A DNA stretch of 64,000 nucleotides, taken from the NCBI RefSeq assembly GCF_037975245.1, contig NC_092579.1, positions 22,668,666-22,732,665 of the forward strand, in the 5' to 3' direction. Within the stretch, counting starts at the first letter, position 1. Each line of letters opens with the position of its first letter. This DNA is from Apostichopus japonicus. Lineage: Eukaryota; Echinodermata; Holothuroidea; Aspidochirotida; Stichopodidae. The notes under the pieces were generated by a model. That model did not search any database. It had not been told where the DNA came from and saw only the letters and a program-made list of their open reading frames with translations. Of the stretch, positions 30,061 to 42,360 are shown piece after piece. The position numbers were made by a program, and so were the translations under genes.

Positions 30061-32100
30061 TCAGAATCTTGCCTTCAATTCTCAAATTTCCGTTCAATTT
30101 TTTTTTTTTTTTAACAGAGTTAAGTATAGCAGTCATTCTTTTAAACTTGTTTGAACAGTCAAAGTTAACCTGCACTGACTCTCAAACTTTTGAAATAAAG
30201 TCCTCTAAAACTGCTGCTGCTGCTGCTGCTTGTGAATTACGTTCATACAGTATGCTTGCTTCATTATAGTAGCTGTCAATATTAGATTATTCCTGTGGAA
30301 GGAAATTAAACAGTAACAGAATCCATCTTTCACCATGATGTAGTACATCTGGTTTAGTTGTTCCTTAAAGCATATATCCTGTACACATAGTGTTACTCAT
30401 ATTAATATGTCCGATAGTGCGTGATATCCAATCCCAACTCCCGCCCAGTGCTTCCAAGGACATAAATACTTACTGTATATATTAAACTACCTGCATACCT
30501 ACAGGGTGAAGCCATTCACCGTACCATTGACAACGAAACTTATGCCATTAAGCAGTGACAATATTGTAGGCTGCTTATTAAACCTTTTGGTCTAAACTTG
30601 CAAAATTAGTAGTGAGTTTTGTTTTGAAGTACTGTGTGCTTTTACAATTTGTCAAGTGAACCAGAAAACATCCATATCTTATCCACCTTTCTTTTAGCCA
30701 GTTCGTTATGTCTCTTTAAATACAGTATGTAGGCTTGTTGGACATGGTTGCTTTGAACAGGAAATGTATCTCTCAGACCCACAGCATTATGGATCACTTG
30801 ATAGTTAATCTTTTAAGCATACACTAAACTTTCTGTCTCCAGGAGGGATTGAAGACTAACATTGATTAAGCTCAGTCAAATTGTGGATTGTGGTATGTTC
30901 AGAGGTCTGGTTAACATCTAGGTAAGATTACCTCCGATAAGTAGTCTGGGTGTACGTATGTGTGTATGTATGTATGCGTGTCTGTTTGTATGTATGTATG
31001 TACAGGTTGCAAGTTATACAAACCTTGCTATTAATCTCTTTACAATTAGAGTGTTAGTGTGTATTACGCGTAAATGTTTACCGTTTTTGCGGTTGCTGTT
31101 TTTGCAGGTTTACAAATTATATTTCAGATTGTACAATATTGAATATAGTACGCTTCAATCAGTGTACACAACATGAGTATATATATTTGCATATAGCAAT
31201 TTGCCCATTTTGCATGTAATTATAATAATAGTTAATAATGCAATATCAGATCTCAGATTTCGGGTGAGCCTTTTGACATATGTATGCATAGACACTATAT
31301 AGATTGTAATATGGATATCACTGTTTTCACAGTACAGTTGAGGGATGACTTCCTTTGTTAATATTTTTTTGTAGGAGTTACAAAGGCTGTGACCTGTCTC
31401 TGTTATAAAATACTAAAGTTTCTGTGTGAAATAACTGCTATTCAACTTCTCAATTGTATTGCAATTTGCCCCATTGTGCATATATGCATTTTGCAATGCC
31501 ATACTGGATAAAAGATGCAGTGATGCACTGCAGTTATACTACGTAAGTACTGCAATCTGTGTATTATATTACCTGTTAGCTCCTTTGTGGGGGTAGTGTG
31601 GAAACCTTGGAATGAATATTTTATGGATTTTTTTTATTTTTTATTATTTCTGTAAGTTTTGCTGGCATGGTAGATATAGTAAAGCAGATGTGTTACAGAG
31701 AAACTGTAAGTTGTTGTATCCTGTTGTTATCTAGAGGTTAATAAAGGAACTGTCGTGTGTTATACAGAAACTGGAGTTCATTGGGTTCTGGCAGGCGTCA
31801 AGATATTGAGGAAGCTATTGCGAATTTTCAGGAAAATAAAATTACGGAGAGAGTGAGTATCATCAAGCTTTAAGGTTTGTGTTAGAAGAAAGCCTGAGTT
31901 ATTGTGTACCTTGGTGTACAGTACATAATCTGTGTTGTCATCGATGGTACAGGCTCCTTAGTTTGCAGGTCGCTGGCCTTATCCACACACCATGTATCGA
32001 AAAGGAATGATCAGAGAGTTAATGTATCTATAAAATAAGTATGCTGCACAGGTTGTTATTTGGACATCCCTAAAGGGAAAGTTTGGTTTCAAATCCCACA
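30061..32100. other. Non-coding interval with short simple repeats
   Basis: Contains a short GCT repeat (about 30211-30231), a TATG-type repeat (30955-31003) and generic AT-rich sequence. At 31742-31855 an AATAAA is followed by a TTGGGTTCTGGCAGGCGTC stretch and a short open frame ending at GAGAGA|GTGAGT; this could be an LTR end with primer site or an isolated exon, but neither is demonstrable. No gene called. Confidence 0.5.
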
Positions 32101-32207
32101 TGCCATATTTATATGTATATATGTATGTATGTATATATATATATATATATATACTATATACAGTATATGTAAAAGGCATGTTGATATGATATGATATGAT
32201 GTATATG

Positions 32208-32268
<61 letters not shown>

Positions 32269-32271
<3 letters not shown>

Positions 32272-32372
32272 GGTGTCCGCCTACAAAGCGGGAGGCCCGG
32301 GTTCGAATCCCGGTGGAGGCTGGAAGTTTTTTCACTGTTCTTGATTTCCCAACTCATTACGATTTTCATTTA
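32269..32372 (+). mobile_element. tRNA-derived SINE, 5'-truncated copy
   Basis: Contains a perfect RNA polymerase III B box GGTTCGAATCC (32300-32310) in a T-arm-like stem, an anticodon-arm-like CCGC/GCGG hairpin, and a tail CACTGTTCTTGATTT..CAACTCATTACG. The A-box part is missing and replaced by a (TA)n tract. It shares its sequence with the copy at 32626-32745. Confidence 0.85.
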
Positions 32373-32625
32373 TATATATTCATTTGCCTTGCATGGTCGT
32401 TTACCTCCATTTCATTAACATAAAGTCTGTTTATAGTATCTCTTTCGAGATCCGGCTTTAGGAATCACAAATGATTTTCGAGTTGGTTAGCATCATGTTT
32501 GATCTCTAGAGTAAGGCAAAATATGTCACCAAAAACAGAACTAGTATTGTTTGATACAGGTGACAAACGCCTACAGTGGAATTACGACCTTCCTTACCGG
32601 TTTCGAACCTCTGGACATACAATCA

Positions 32626-32982
<357 letters not shown>

Positions 32983-33017
32983 TATATATAGTATATGTAA
33001 AAGGCATGTTGATATCT

Positions 33018-34800
33018 GACTGTCCAGATTAACTTTGGTTAGTAGAAGTACTTACCAACTTAAGGCCTGATAGCTTGTCATATATATCGGCAAAAGACTT
33101 GTATTCCTGAGGACACTAATTGGAATATGTTTAGCAAATTAATTCAATCTTGCTCTTTTTTTTCAACAGTTGCTTAACTATATTCCCAGTGGATTTTCTG
33201 AATATTTAATTAAATGATTGACTAGTGTTCTCATAGAAATCAGGTGTTGTGCATGTATAATCAACCATTACCATATATGGAACAGAGATTATCATTAGGT
33301 TACCTACAGGACAAAATCAGCCCATAATCTTAAGTTAAGGGCTTAGGCTTACGCTTAAGTATCCTACCTGCCTACCCTGCAAAGAATGTACTCAATCTTG
33401 GCACCCCCTCCCCCAGTTACCTCCCCCCACCCTGATGAACATGTATCATCTGCATACCGTAGCTAGATTCGCTACTTCATCTTGATATGATTCTGATTCA
33501 TTTATCTCAAGCTTTATACTGTGCCGACTTATACTGTATGGAGTACATTATACATACGCACATGTCTAATATACTACACAACTGCTGGAACAAAGGACAT
33601 ACAGTATGTGTATTGATACTCTGGGAGAGTGAGATAGGAAAAACAGCTAGTTTACACGTGGTAGAGGAGAACAGAAGGAAATTTAATAGAAAGGATTGGT
33701 ACATTAAGGAAGGGTGATGGAGATTCGTAAATAATAACCTATTGAGTTAGGACATTGGCAAAGGATTCTATAGTGAACTGAACAGTCAGAAGTAAGGAAG
33801 AAATTTTTTGGAACGGATGGAAACAACATATTTTGGGACTGAACTTCGATACTGAATGGAACATATATCGCCCTCCTGGAACTTATTTACTAAACCAAAT
33901 ATATTAAGTAAAGGAATAGCACAATGCAATTTAGTATCAACCTCTACAGGACCACAGAAGAATAAAGAACTCAACCTTCAAGTATTATTTTTAACAGCGG
34001 TCATATTATGACCATAGCAGTCGGATTAGGTAACAGCAAGGAGCTTTTTGAGTGATATGTTTGAGGCCAAAACTGCAGATTCTGAAGTCCAAGATAATTT
34101 GATCTTTACCTCCAATTAAGGCCTGCTTTTTTTGGTCTAATTGTCTGGAGATGGGTTTTTTCAGACACAATTTGTAATGTTTTTGAAATCTCTTTCTAGT
34201 TGGAAGCATTGTGAGTCATAAATAAAACTATGTGTCACAAAAAAGTTATGTACACAATTGGGTTTGGAATGTGCTGGGAATAAAGTAATCCCAACTATAT
34301 GTCTTCGTCATTGTTTTGAAAATTGTGTCGATGAAAGGACTCGCAGACCTTGCAGAGACTGAAGACAGCCTAGAGACAGCAGAGTGATGGGCATTTTGTC
34401 ATGAAGCAGGCTTTCAAGTGCCAATTTATTCGTGGAGCATTTTATCATGCCAGGATATTTTATTCTCTTAACCATGTATTTTTGTTCTGACGGTCATATT
34501 GCCTCAATAATCGTTTGAACAGAAGACCCTTTTTAAATATTATATAGTTTTTTATTTGTAAAGGCTTGGATATACTGTGAATAAGGTGGAACAAGAAAAA
34601 GAAAAATACCTGCTGATGGATCAAACAGGAAATGTAATTAATGGCCAGATAATTAAGCAGTAAATAAAGAGTTGCTTTATCTGAGCCATATATTGCCCTT
34701 ATTTCGTTTCAAATTATATTTCTTTGCATCGCCAGATAAAGTTCTGGCACAGATGAAGCCATTTTTTTTAACTAGTTCAATCTGGATTTATCATAATATG
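33018..34800. other. Non-coding interval
   Basis: AT-rich sequence without recognisable exons, RNA genes or repeats beyond short homopolymers. Small open frames (for example 33487-33717 on plus) show no motif. Confidence 0.6.
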
Positions 34801-34808
34801 AGACAGTA

Positions 34809-35250
34809 ATGGATTTGCCAAGGGCAATATATATGGATGTGGCATATATGAGCCAGATATGGATCTCTAAGTAATGGGCCAGATATGGATTTGCCATATA
34901 TGAGTCAAATATGGATTTCTCAGATATGGATCTGCCCTATATGGGCCAGATAGGGATTTGCCATATATGGGCCAGATATGGATCTGCTATATATGGGCCA
35001 GATATGGATTTGCCATATATGGGTCAGATATGGATTTGCCATATATGGTCCAGATATGGATTTGCCATATATGGACCATATCTGGTCCAGATAAAAAGTG
35101 ACCCATATAAAGTTTTATCTGAGGCAGATATGGCCTTTATCTTATATCAAGTTATATCTGCCCAATTCTTGATATGGCCAGATATAAATTCCATATATGG
35201 CACAGATATGGGCCAGATACAAATTGCCATATATGGGCCATATATGGATT
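34809..35250 (+). repeat. 26-bp minisatellite containing CArG-box sequences
   Basis: Regular 26-bp units (GGGCCAGATATGGATTTGCC then ATATAT) at 34943, 34969, 34995, 35021 and 35047, with degenerate copies on both sides. Seven perfect CCATATATGG decamers occur at 34961, 35013, 35039, 35065, 35191, 35227 and 35238. CC(A/T)6GG is the established binding consensus of serum response factor. The array lies about 280-570 bp upstream of the exon starting at 35526. The open frame through it is only translated repeat. Confidence 0.9.
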
Positions 35251-35525
35251 TTGAGTAAGGAGATGTCATTTTCAATACCATTTAATTACTTCAAAGAGCA
35301 TTTCTGCAATATCCTAGGTTTCTTTGATCCTTGTAGAATCAAAGCATAATGGAAAGTTACACAATCCTTTTCTTCTGTTGAAAATAGAGTGTTCTGAAAG
35401 AGAATTAAGAATTCCAAAAACTCAATTAATGCAGCATGTTCAGACAGAAATAACAAAAGCTGTAAAATGAAGCAAATGTCAAATTCATGGATTTTTTCTT
35501 CCTTTTTTCTCTCCCTCTCTCACAG

Positions 35526-35629
35526 TTCATCCTTCTCTCCAGATGCCTGCCAAAGCACCGTCACTGATGCGAGCAGATATTGCGTGTCGGTCGTAACATA
35601 TCTGATGCTGGACGTGACAATGTTGGAAA
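35526..35629 (+). promoter_or_regulatory. 5' leader of the first sulfotransferase gene with upstream ORFs
   Basis: A pyrimidine tract ending CTCTCTCACAG gives a strong 3' splice site at 35525, so the exon starts 104 nt before the main ATG. One uORF (35543-35596, 17 codons) ends before the main start. A second ATG at 35605 opens a 51-codon frame that runs past the main start to 35760 in another frame. Both could lower translation of the main ORF. Confidence 0.55.
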
Positions 35630-36976
35630 ATGTCCCAATCCATCATGCACTGCCACAAACCTTTCGTTACCGTCATCTTTTTCGGCGCCATTTTGATCTT
35701 TGTCGTGGGCTCGTATCTAGCCGCCAATTCTGCCGTGACCCTCCTCAGAACTGCGGATGAATGGCCGACGGTTCAAAACTTTTCCTGGAGCGTGTCAGAT
35801 CTCGTACAGGGCGACAAAGAAACGATGGTCAAGTCTCCAAACGGCAGCCGTCCGTCGAAGGACGTCACTCGGCAGATGGGTCGAGGAGCGCCAATGACCG
35901 ATTCCTCGAGCAAAGTCGAACCTGTAATCTTCTCTCACAAAGGGAGGTCCTATTCCCCGAAGTGGAGTTCCACGCTCCGAGAGTCGATACAGAAGGTCTT
36001 ATCTCAATTAGACCCCGAGTTACAAGTGCAATATACCTTACAAGCGAAGAAATATGAAACGCAGCATTCCGAATCCATCCACCAATTAACTGTAGCGTTG
36101 CAGTGGGACTTTTTAGTCAAGTTTCTAGAAGCGGTAGGCTACACGCAAAGGTTTCCAGACTTCATCAACATCGGAGTCAAGAAAAGTGGGACGAACGCCT
36201 TGGGGTTTTTTATCTCTCAGCATCCTCTCATCTCCCATTCCATCGGCAATGAGGTCCACTTCTTCGACTGGAATTACGAGAAGGGCCTCGACTATTACAG
36301 GTCCAAGATGGGTTTCTCGTCCAAATTTCAACTCTCCTTCGAAAAGACCCCTCGGTACTTCGTCACAGACTCTGCACCCGGAAATATACTCAAGGACCTG
36401 GGTAACGCCACCAAGTTCATACTGATGGTGAGAGATCCGATCTCGAGACTGAAATCCGATTTTAGGCACGAGAGGGAGTTGGGTCTCCGAAGGACCCGGT
36501 CCAAAAATACGAGAAAACGAGTCGCCACCAGCCCGGAGGCGGAAGGGAAGATGTTAACGTCTCTCATCTTGGACGGACGGGGTAATATCAACTCCTCCAG
36601 TGACGTTGTGAGGACAAGTAGCTATTCCGTCCATCTGAAAAATTGGTTGAAGTATTACCCCTTGAGTAGCTTCCTCTTCCTCGATCACGACGAACTGATA
36701 AGCGACACGTTCAGCGTCGTGAAGAAGGTCGAGAAGTTTCTAAACATCGGGGATTATTTCAAACGAAACATGTTTTTCTTTGACCCTTCTAGAGGAGGTC
36801 CTTGCATGGTCGCCGGGGAAAGTCCCTGCCCTCCTAAGAGTACCCCGGGTTTCTTGGCAAAGGCAAAGTTGAGCAAAGACGTAGAATCTAAACTGACGCA
36901 ATATTTTCGTCCCATAATCAAGGATTTCATCGACATCACCGGAGGGGATTTTCCGTGGGCAAAGAAATATCTTTGA
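35630..36976 (+). CDS. Heparan sulfate 3-O-sulfotransferase-like protein 1 (448 residues, single coding exon)
   Basis: Likely a Golgi type II membrane enzyme that transfers sulfate from PAPS to a glycosaminoglycan or similar glycan. Seen: a membrane anchor at residues 12-31, a stem to about 170, then the sulfotransferase domain. It has the 5'-phosphosulfate loop Lys-Lys-Ser-Gly-Thr (184-188), Asn-Glu-Val-His-Phe-Phe-Asp (207-213) with the expected catalytic Glu208, Glu-Lys-Thr-Pro (238-241) with Lys239, and the 3'-phosphate motif Arg-Asp-Pro (268-270) with Ser276. A cysteine pair (392, 400) corresponds to the family disulfide. Possible N-glycosylation sites at 71, 259 and 321. Odd: the Lys-Gly-Arg that usually follows the second cysteine is replaced by Pro-Pro-Lys-Ser-Thr-Pro-Gly-Phe, and the first loop has Ser where 3-OSTs have Gly. 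Family assignment is firm; acceptor glycan is unknown. Paralogue of the gene at 60217. Confidence 0.92.
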   Translation: MSQSIMHCHKPFVTVIFFGAILIFVVGSYLAANSAVTLLRTADEWPTVQNFSWSVSDLVQGDKETMVKSPNGSRPSKDVTRQMGRGAPMTDSSSKVEPVIFSHKGRSYSPKWSSTLRESIQKVLSQLDPELQVQYTLQAKKYETQHSESIHQLTVALQWDFLVKFLEAVGYTQRFPDFINIGVKKSGTNALGFFISQHPLISHSIGNEVHFFDWNYEKGLDYYRSKMGFSSKFQLSFEKTPRYFVTDSAPGNILKDLGNATKFILMVRDPISRLKSDFRHERELGLRRTRSKNTRKRVATSPEAEGKMLTSLILDGRGNINSSSDVVRTSSYSVHLKNWLKYYPLSSFLFLDHDELISDTFSVVKKVEKFLNIGDYFKRNMFFFDPSRGGPCMVAGESPCPPKSTPGFLAKAKLSKDVESKLTQYFRPIIKDFIDITGGDFPWAKKYL

Positions 36977-39900
36977 GGTAGTTTGCGAGCTGTGCAGAGT
37001 TTGCGAGCTGTGCAGACACGTATCATTTGATTTTGCAAGAATGGAAAACATGTACGTGATTCCGAGGCGAATCAGGGGGTGTCCCCATGTCCTTATGTCA
37101 ATGAAAGTTAAATATAGGGGGAGGGAGAGGGGTGTGATGGCTGGAAGATGGGGTAAAGAGATATATAAGAGTGAAATAACATTAAGAAAGCTTATTGTGT
37201 AGACAAGAATGATTACACATGGAATGCAATGGGGATTTGGGGGGGGGGGAGAGAAGGTGATCTTTTTGCACCATGGGACCACTTAAAATGAAATCATAAC
37301 AGGCATTGTGTCTAAATTAAGGCCACATACAAATATGTGACGCCCAGCATTCCATGATAATTGTACATCTATGTACACTCACCTGTTCCCGGTGTGGTGT
37401 CACTCAATACTACATTGCATGTATAGAGTTGCATGGTCGAATGATCGGCGCTGCTGCGTAGGAAGAGTGGCTGGTTGTGTAAACAATGTATTAATGTCTC
37501 TCTCTGCATGCCAGATATGTTGCTGGGAGTGCTGCATTAACTATCAGTTAGAAGATATATATTGCAAGACCTCAAGAAGGTTTGGTTACTTCCTTATCAA
37601 AAGAAAGATTTAACATTTTACCCGAAACAGTTTTGTTGCAGCAAAAACTAAGATTTGCATATTTACAGTCCCGGCTAAATCCATTATTATCGTCAGGTGA
37701 TGAGGCTTGGAAGGGGAGAATGGGGTTTGTGGAGGGTGGGGGGGAAGGGGTGGGTAGCAGAAAAGCCTTTTAGTGTTGGTAAGGAATGATATAGAGCTAC
37801 TTGAATGAAAAAGAAGTAAATCTTTTGAGCATTACACTCAGGTTGTACAATGTAAATACATCCAGTCACATTTAAGAAAAGGTATAGCTCACATTACAAA
37901 CCTTTGACATTGTCCATATCAACAGTGGGTTCTGTTTTCCTAAAACCATGATGAAAAGTGAGGAGTTTCATGTATTCAACCATGTCTTGCCAAAATTATT
38001 TGAATTGTTTTGGGTTTTTTTTTCGGAAACGTTTATTTGTAATAGAATGTAATCAAGCTTTCTATGAGAAGATTTTTCAATTGATATTTATTGGTGACAT
38101 TTATTGCAACCGACCTAAGCTTGGTACTTTTCATTTTGTGTCTGTATTACTCTGTGGATGTAAATGTTGATGTATAAACTTTAAAATGGTACAATGGTAA
38201 TATTTCCTCTGAAATGTATTTATCAAGCAACTGCTTGCTTTCGAGAGCAGAAATTTGCATATTTCTTTTTTCTCTGAAATCAAAAGTGATAGATCACTTG
38301 AATCACTCCCAATTTTTTAATTTTTAACTTTAAAAATATTTATAAAAGGTAGCTGAGAATAAAATATAACTATATCATAGGATTAAATCATGAAATAATT
38401 TGTAATCAACCAATATGGTGCTATATTTGAAAAGCAACTCTGATAGTTTACTATCGTCTCTTTTGTCCCTTTTTAAATTTTAGACAATAAAACACCTTTT
38501 TTTGGGGCATTAAATGCATTTTATGGTTTGCACCTCTTTTTTTGCACAGATGATGTAACAAGTGAAATGCATATTTGATGGATAAATGTGTAATTTTTGT
38601 AATTAATATATATTTTAGGCATGTACAGGGATGTTACAAATCAAGCTTAAGGGCGATAGGTTCTAAAGATGATCCAAAAGTCAGTATCTGACATGCCGGT
38701 CATTTCCAAGCTACGGTTTTATGAATCGTAAACATTTTAAAGACTTGGGAATTTGAGTATATCCTTCGCATGTAGTTAATTACAAAAGGATGTATTGTTT
38801 AAACCTAATGGGATGCATTGTTAAACTGACTGGTATGTACATTTATTTATTTTTATGCATTTCCCCTTTTTTCTTTATTTTTTCTTTATTATATGTTTAA
38901 AATGATATTAAAGTGAATATTCCACTTGAACACATTTCCCAGTTATCTTTAATGAAGAAATTAGAATTAGAATGTCATTTGAAATGTACATATACATTCC
39001 CTTATATGTGATAATTCTAAGGACATGCATGCTGTGATAGTCAAATAGTTATTCCGATCTTAAGATAATTTTTGGTCGAGAAATCTGCTTTTATGTATTT
39101 ATTTTCTGCTGTATATGAGGAGTAATACATGATACCTCCAAATATGCTAGAAAAATTTAATAATGCACAGATCTTCAACCGTAGCGAGGGTCGTACTATA
39201 CCGTCCTCGAAGGATCTTCCGTTATCACAAAACAAAATTTTTTAAGTCATATTGAATATTCATAAATGTGAGAGAATAATTTGAATGGTTGCCATCATCA
39301 GGATATAACTTTGGATATTTTCTGTAGGTATATTAACTATGAATGAGGTCATTTGATAAAAATGGCTTTAATGTAAAAGTCAACATTTCTTAACACTTGC
39401 CAAATATTAACGTGTCTTCAATGCACGAAAAAGATTTGATTTTGCCAGAAAATTTGCAATTTGTTGAAATCTTGTATCTGTTTATACCATTTATTGGTTT
39501 TCACCATAAGATCAAAATCCAGCCATCTCATATAAAGAAAATCTGGAGACAAAGATTGGTTGTTTTCCGAATCATTCTGTTTATAATGTAAATATGTAAT
39601 ACGATATGTATATCTGTGGACATTTGTTTACATAAAGGGTGATACCATTTCATATTCAACTAGCAGGCCCTGGAGATTCTACATTCAATATATGGACACC
39701 ATATATAAGCATATAATATAGGATAGTTTTTTACTACAATTAAACCGAAAATACCACTATCATGCAGTTTCGGTAACAGGATCCCACGTTAACGTTAACC
39801 CCATCGTGGTCATGTGAATAACAGATACCACAATCCAGTGCTATAGGTATGTATACAAACAGCAATAAATGTACTATATATATGTATTATTCAACTGGGT

Positions 39901-42070
39901 AATGTATGTTTGGTGAATGTATTACAGCTTTGTGACCGACTATTTGTACCGTAGATGATCAAGCCATTCCCATTTGTGATGAAGAAAATTCAGTAGGAAG
40001 GAAAATACTGGCAGTGTTTCAGGTTCGGTCTTGACGTTATTATGATTAAAGCAAAGTTTGCCAATTGGGCTAATTCCTAAACTGGTGTCCGATTATTTAT
40101 CAGTATGGATGGTGTTTGATAAGTTTACATTCGAAAGTAGAAACTATGAAAAAAAAAAAAAAATTAAATTATTAGTTACATTGTATGATGAAAAGTGGGA
40201 GTCAGTACATGGCTGCTTCAACAAAAGAAATTGAAGGATCTCACTGCTTGTACCCCCTATCCCATCCCTCTTTTATTCTTGCCCTGTACCACCATCTCCA
40301 TAAATCTCATTTGAACATGTGAGGAGTAGGGTGCCTTTAACTTTACAATCCAAACGCAATGTATCATATTAAAGGCAGTTTTGTTTTACCTCTTTCCCAT
40401 TTACCATGTCTAGCACACAAAAAGAAGAAGAAAAAAGCCTTGACTTCATTTCTTGGTTTTGCATATACTTATTAATCACATTTGTAGCCACCTTTAACTT
40501 CTGTAGACCTTGGCTTTTCAGCTTTCCATTCACTTGTTTTTGTTTCTTAAGATAATATTATTTTGTTCTTCTAACCATATATAGAGGGAATAATTATGCC
40601 CTGGTCAAATCATCATCGTAGCATACAGATCTTGACATGTGCATGAAATACAGTTCAAGCTGAAAAGAATACTTTCAACAATTCCTGTTTGTTTATGAGT
40701 TCATTTTTTTTTATCATTATTGTCATCTTTAATGAGGGTAGTCCTGCTCAGTGCAGAAGCACTGCTTTCCAGAGGTGCTATGATGGAGTGAGACGGGAGG
40801 TATAAACAGAGGGAGGGGGGGGGGGGGAGGGAGAGGTGGAGAGAGAGAGAGAGAGGTGGAGAGAGCAGTATGTGCAAAACAAAACATGTTGATGTGCCAC
40901 GACGCCAACCTCCTCCCTCCCGACACACCTACTCGTTCGTAATATGTAAATGATAGTGCATAATAATGTCAGTTTTACTCCTGTACAAGTTCCCATTTTA
41001 AATACTCCATGGGGGTTGCAATCCCTTTCCCCTAAGTTAGTCCCATTCTTTATCAATAAATATCTGTTGTTGACAGTAGGGAAAACCCCGAGGAAATGTA
41101 TTTATACCTGTCTCCCTACCCCCCCCCCCCGCCACCATAGAGCTACTTAACAACCTGGCCTCCAAGTATATCCTCAGCAGGTCCCCCAGCCTCTCTCATC
41201 TCCAGAGGTGGTAGTGCTGAGGGAACCTAGGACCCTGTCCCCCCTCCCTTATCACCCACCCTCCCCATCCCAATTCTGTGAGAAAAAAATCAAAATTGCC
41301 ACCCACTTTCATAAATAAATCTGCTTTTTGATTTCCGAGATTATCATCAATATTTGATTGAAACACTCAAAATTTTACAATTCGTCAATGTGATCTCAAC
41401 GCCGGATATCCTTGCTTCAGTTACACTATACATCATTCCATTCCAATTGATTCATCAAGTGTATATCCCGCTTACAGAGCTAACACCAATTGCGCAAAGC
41501 ACAACGACGGTGGAAGAGGAGGGGTATGTGTATGTGGGAGGGGGCAGGAGGGGTGGATAAAGCTTACTGGAATTTATAGCTTTTACGAAGTTTCCGATGA
41601 TTCTTCTTTCTGGCGCTTCATTCATCCAGGGAATGTGCCTCAACTGAGCCCTTGTTTGATAACTGCCTCACAATAGCCAGTTTTCAACTCGAAGATGAAG
41701 TTATGACATTTCCACTTATCGAGAGCTTTGACTGGAGTTACTACGAAAGTTTCTTCGGTATAGAGTTCGAAAACTATCTCTTAACTCTACAGTCACATGC
41801 CTAAATAAACCAGGCTATGTAAGAATAATGTGTAATAAAGTGCAGTATACCTTTTCAAATATACAGATTCCGGAATTGCCTTTCATGACACAGCTTTTTG
41901 TTTACGTTTAAGCGAAAGTTTGAACGCTCTGCAACTTGAATGAAAACAGCAAGAAGAAAAGTGTCCGAAGTCAGTCCTAGTTAAGACAAAAGCATTAAAA
42001 ACGGAACTTTTTTCGAAGTTTAAAATTAGAATAATTTGAGTCACTTAAGTTTGTTTTGTGGTGAAGTATA
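36977..42070. other. 3' flank of the first sulfotransferase gene and non-coding interval
   Basis: No stop-proximal polyadenylation hexamer stands out; AATAAA occurs at 38358 and 38486. The rest is AT-rich with poly-G, poly-C and GA-rich tracts (for example 40808-40865 and 41115-41132). No exon-like segment recognised. Confidence 0.6.
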
Positions 42071-42360
42071 TTAGGGAATTTCGACATTTCGCCGGCGTCT
42101 CCCAGTCATGAGATCCCCGGTTCGATTCCCCGCCGACAGCAATGTGTGTCGTCTGGCAAGGGTGTTGTTCAATAACAACTTCCCGACATGGACGTTAAAT
42201 GGATGTGTGCCGAGAGATTGGCTTCGGTCAGCTTGCGAGTCTATAAGCCTCCATGGCTTCTTTCGCGAGTTCCTGCTTGCGGGAAGATCACATATACATA
42301 CATACATACATACATACATACATACATACATACATACATACATACATACATACATACAAA
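42070..42360 (+). mobile_element. Second SINE family with (CATA)n tail
   Basis: A B box GGTTCGATTCC at 42119-42129 lies between GCCGGCG and CGCCGAC, which pair in six of seven positions like an acceptor stem. The tRNA-like head is unusually short. A body of about 150 bp and a pure CATA tetranucleotide run (about 42296-42358) follow. Different in sequence from the 32-kb SINEs. Element ends are approximate. Confidence 0.65.

Noticed and set aside
34911-35258. 115-codon ORF with a periodic peptide
   Set aside because: A 26-bp unit read in three frames yields a 26-residue pseudo-repeat; no splice or start context, so it is minisatellite translation.
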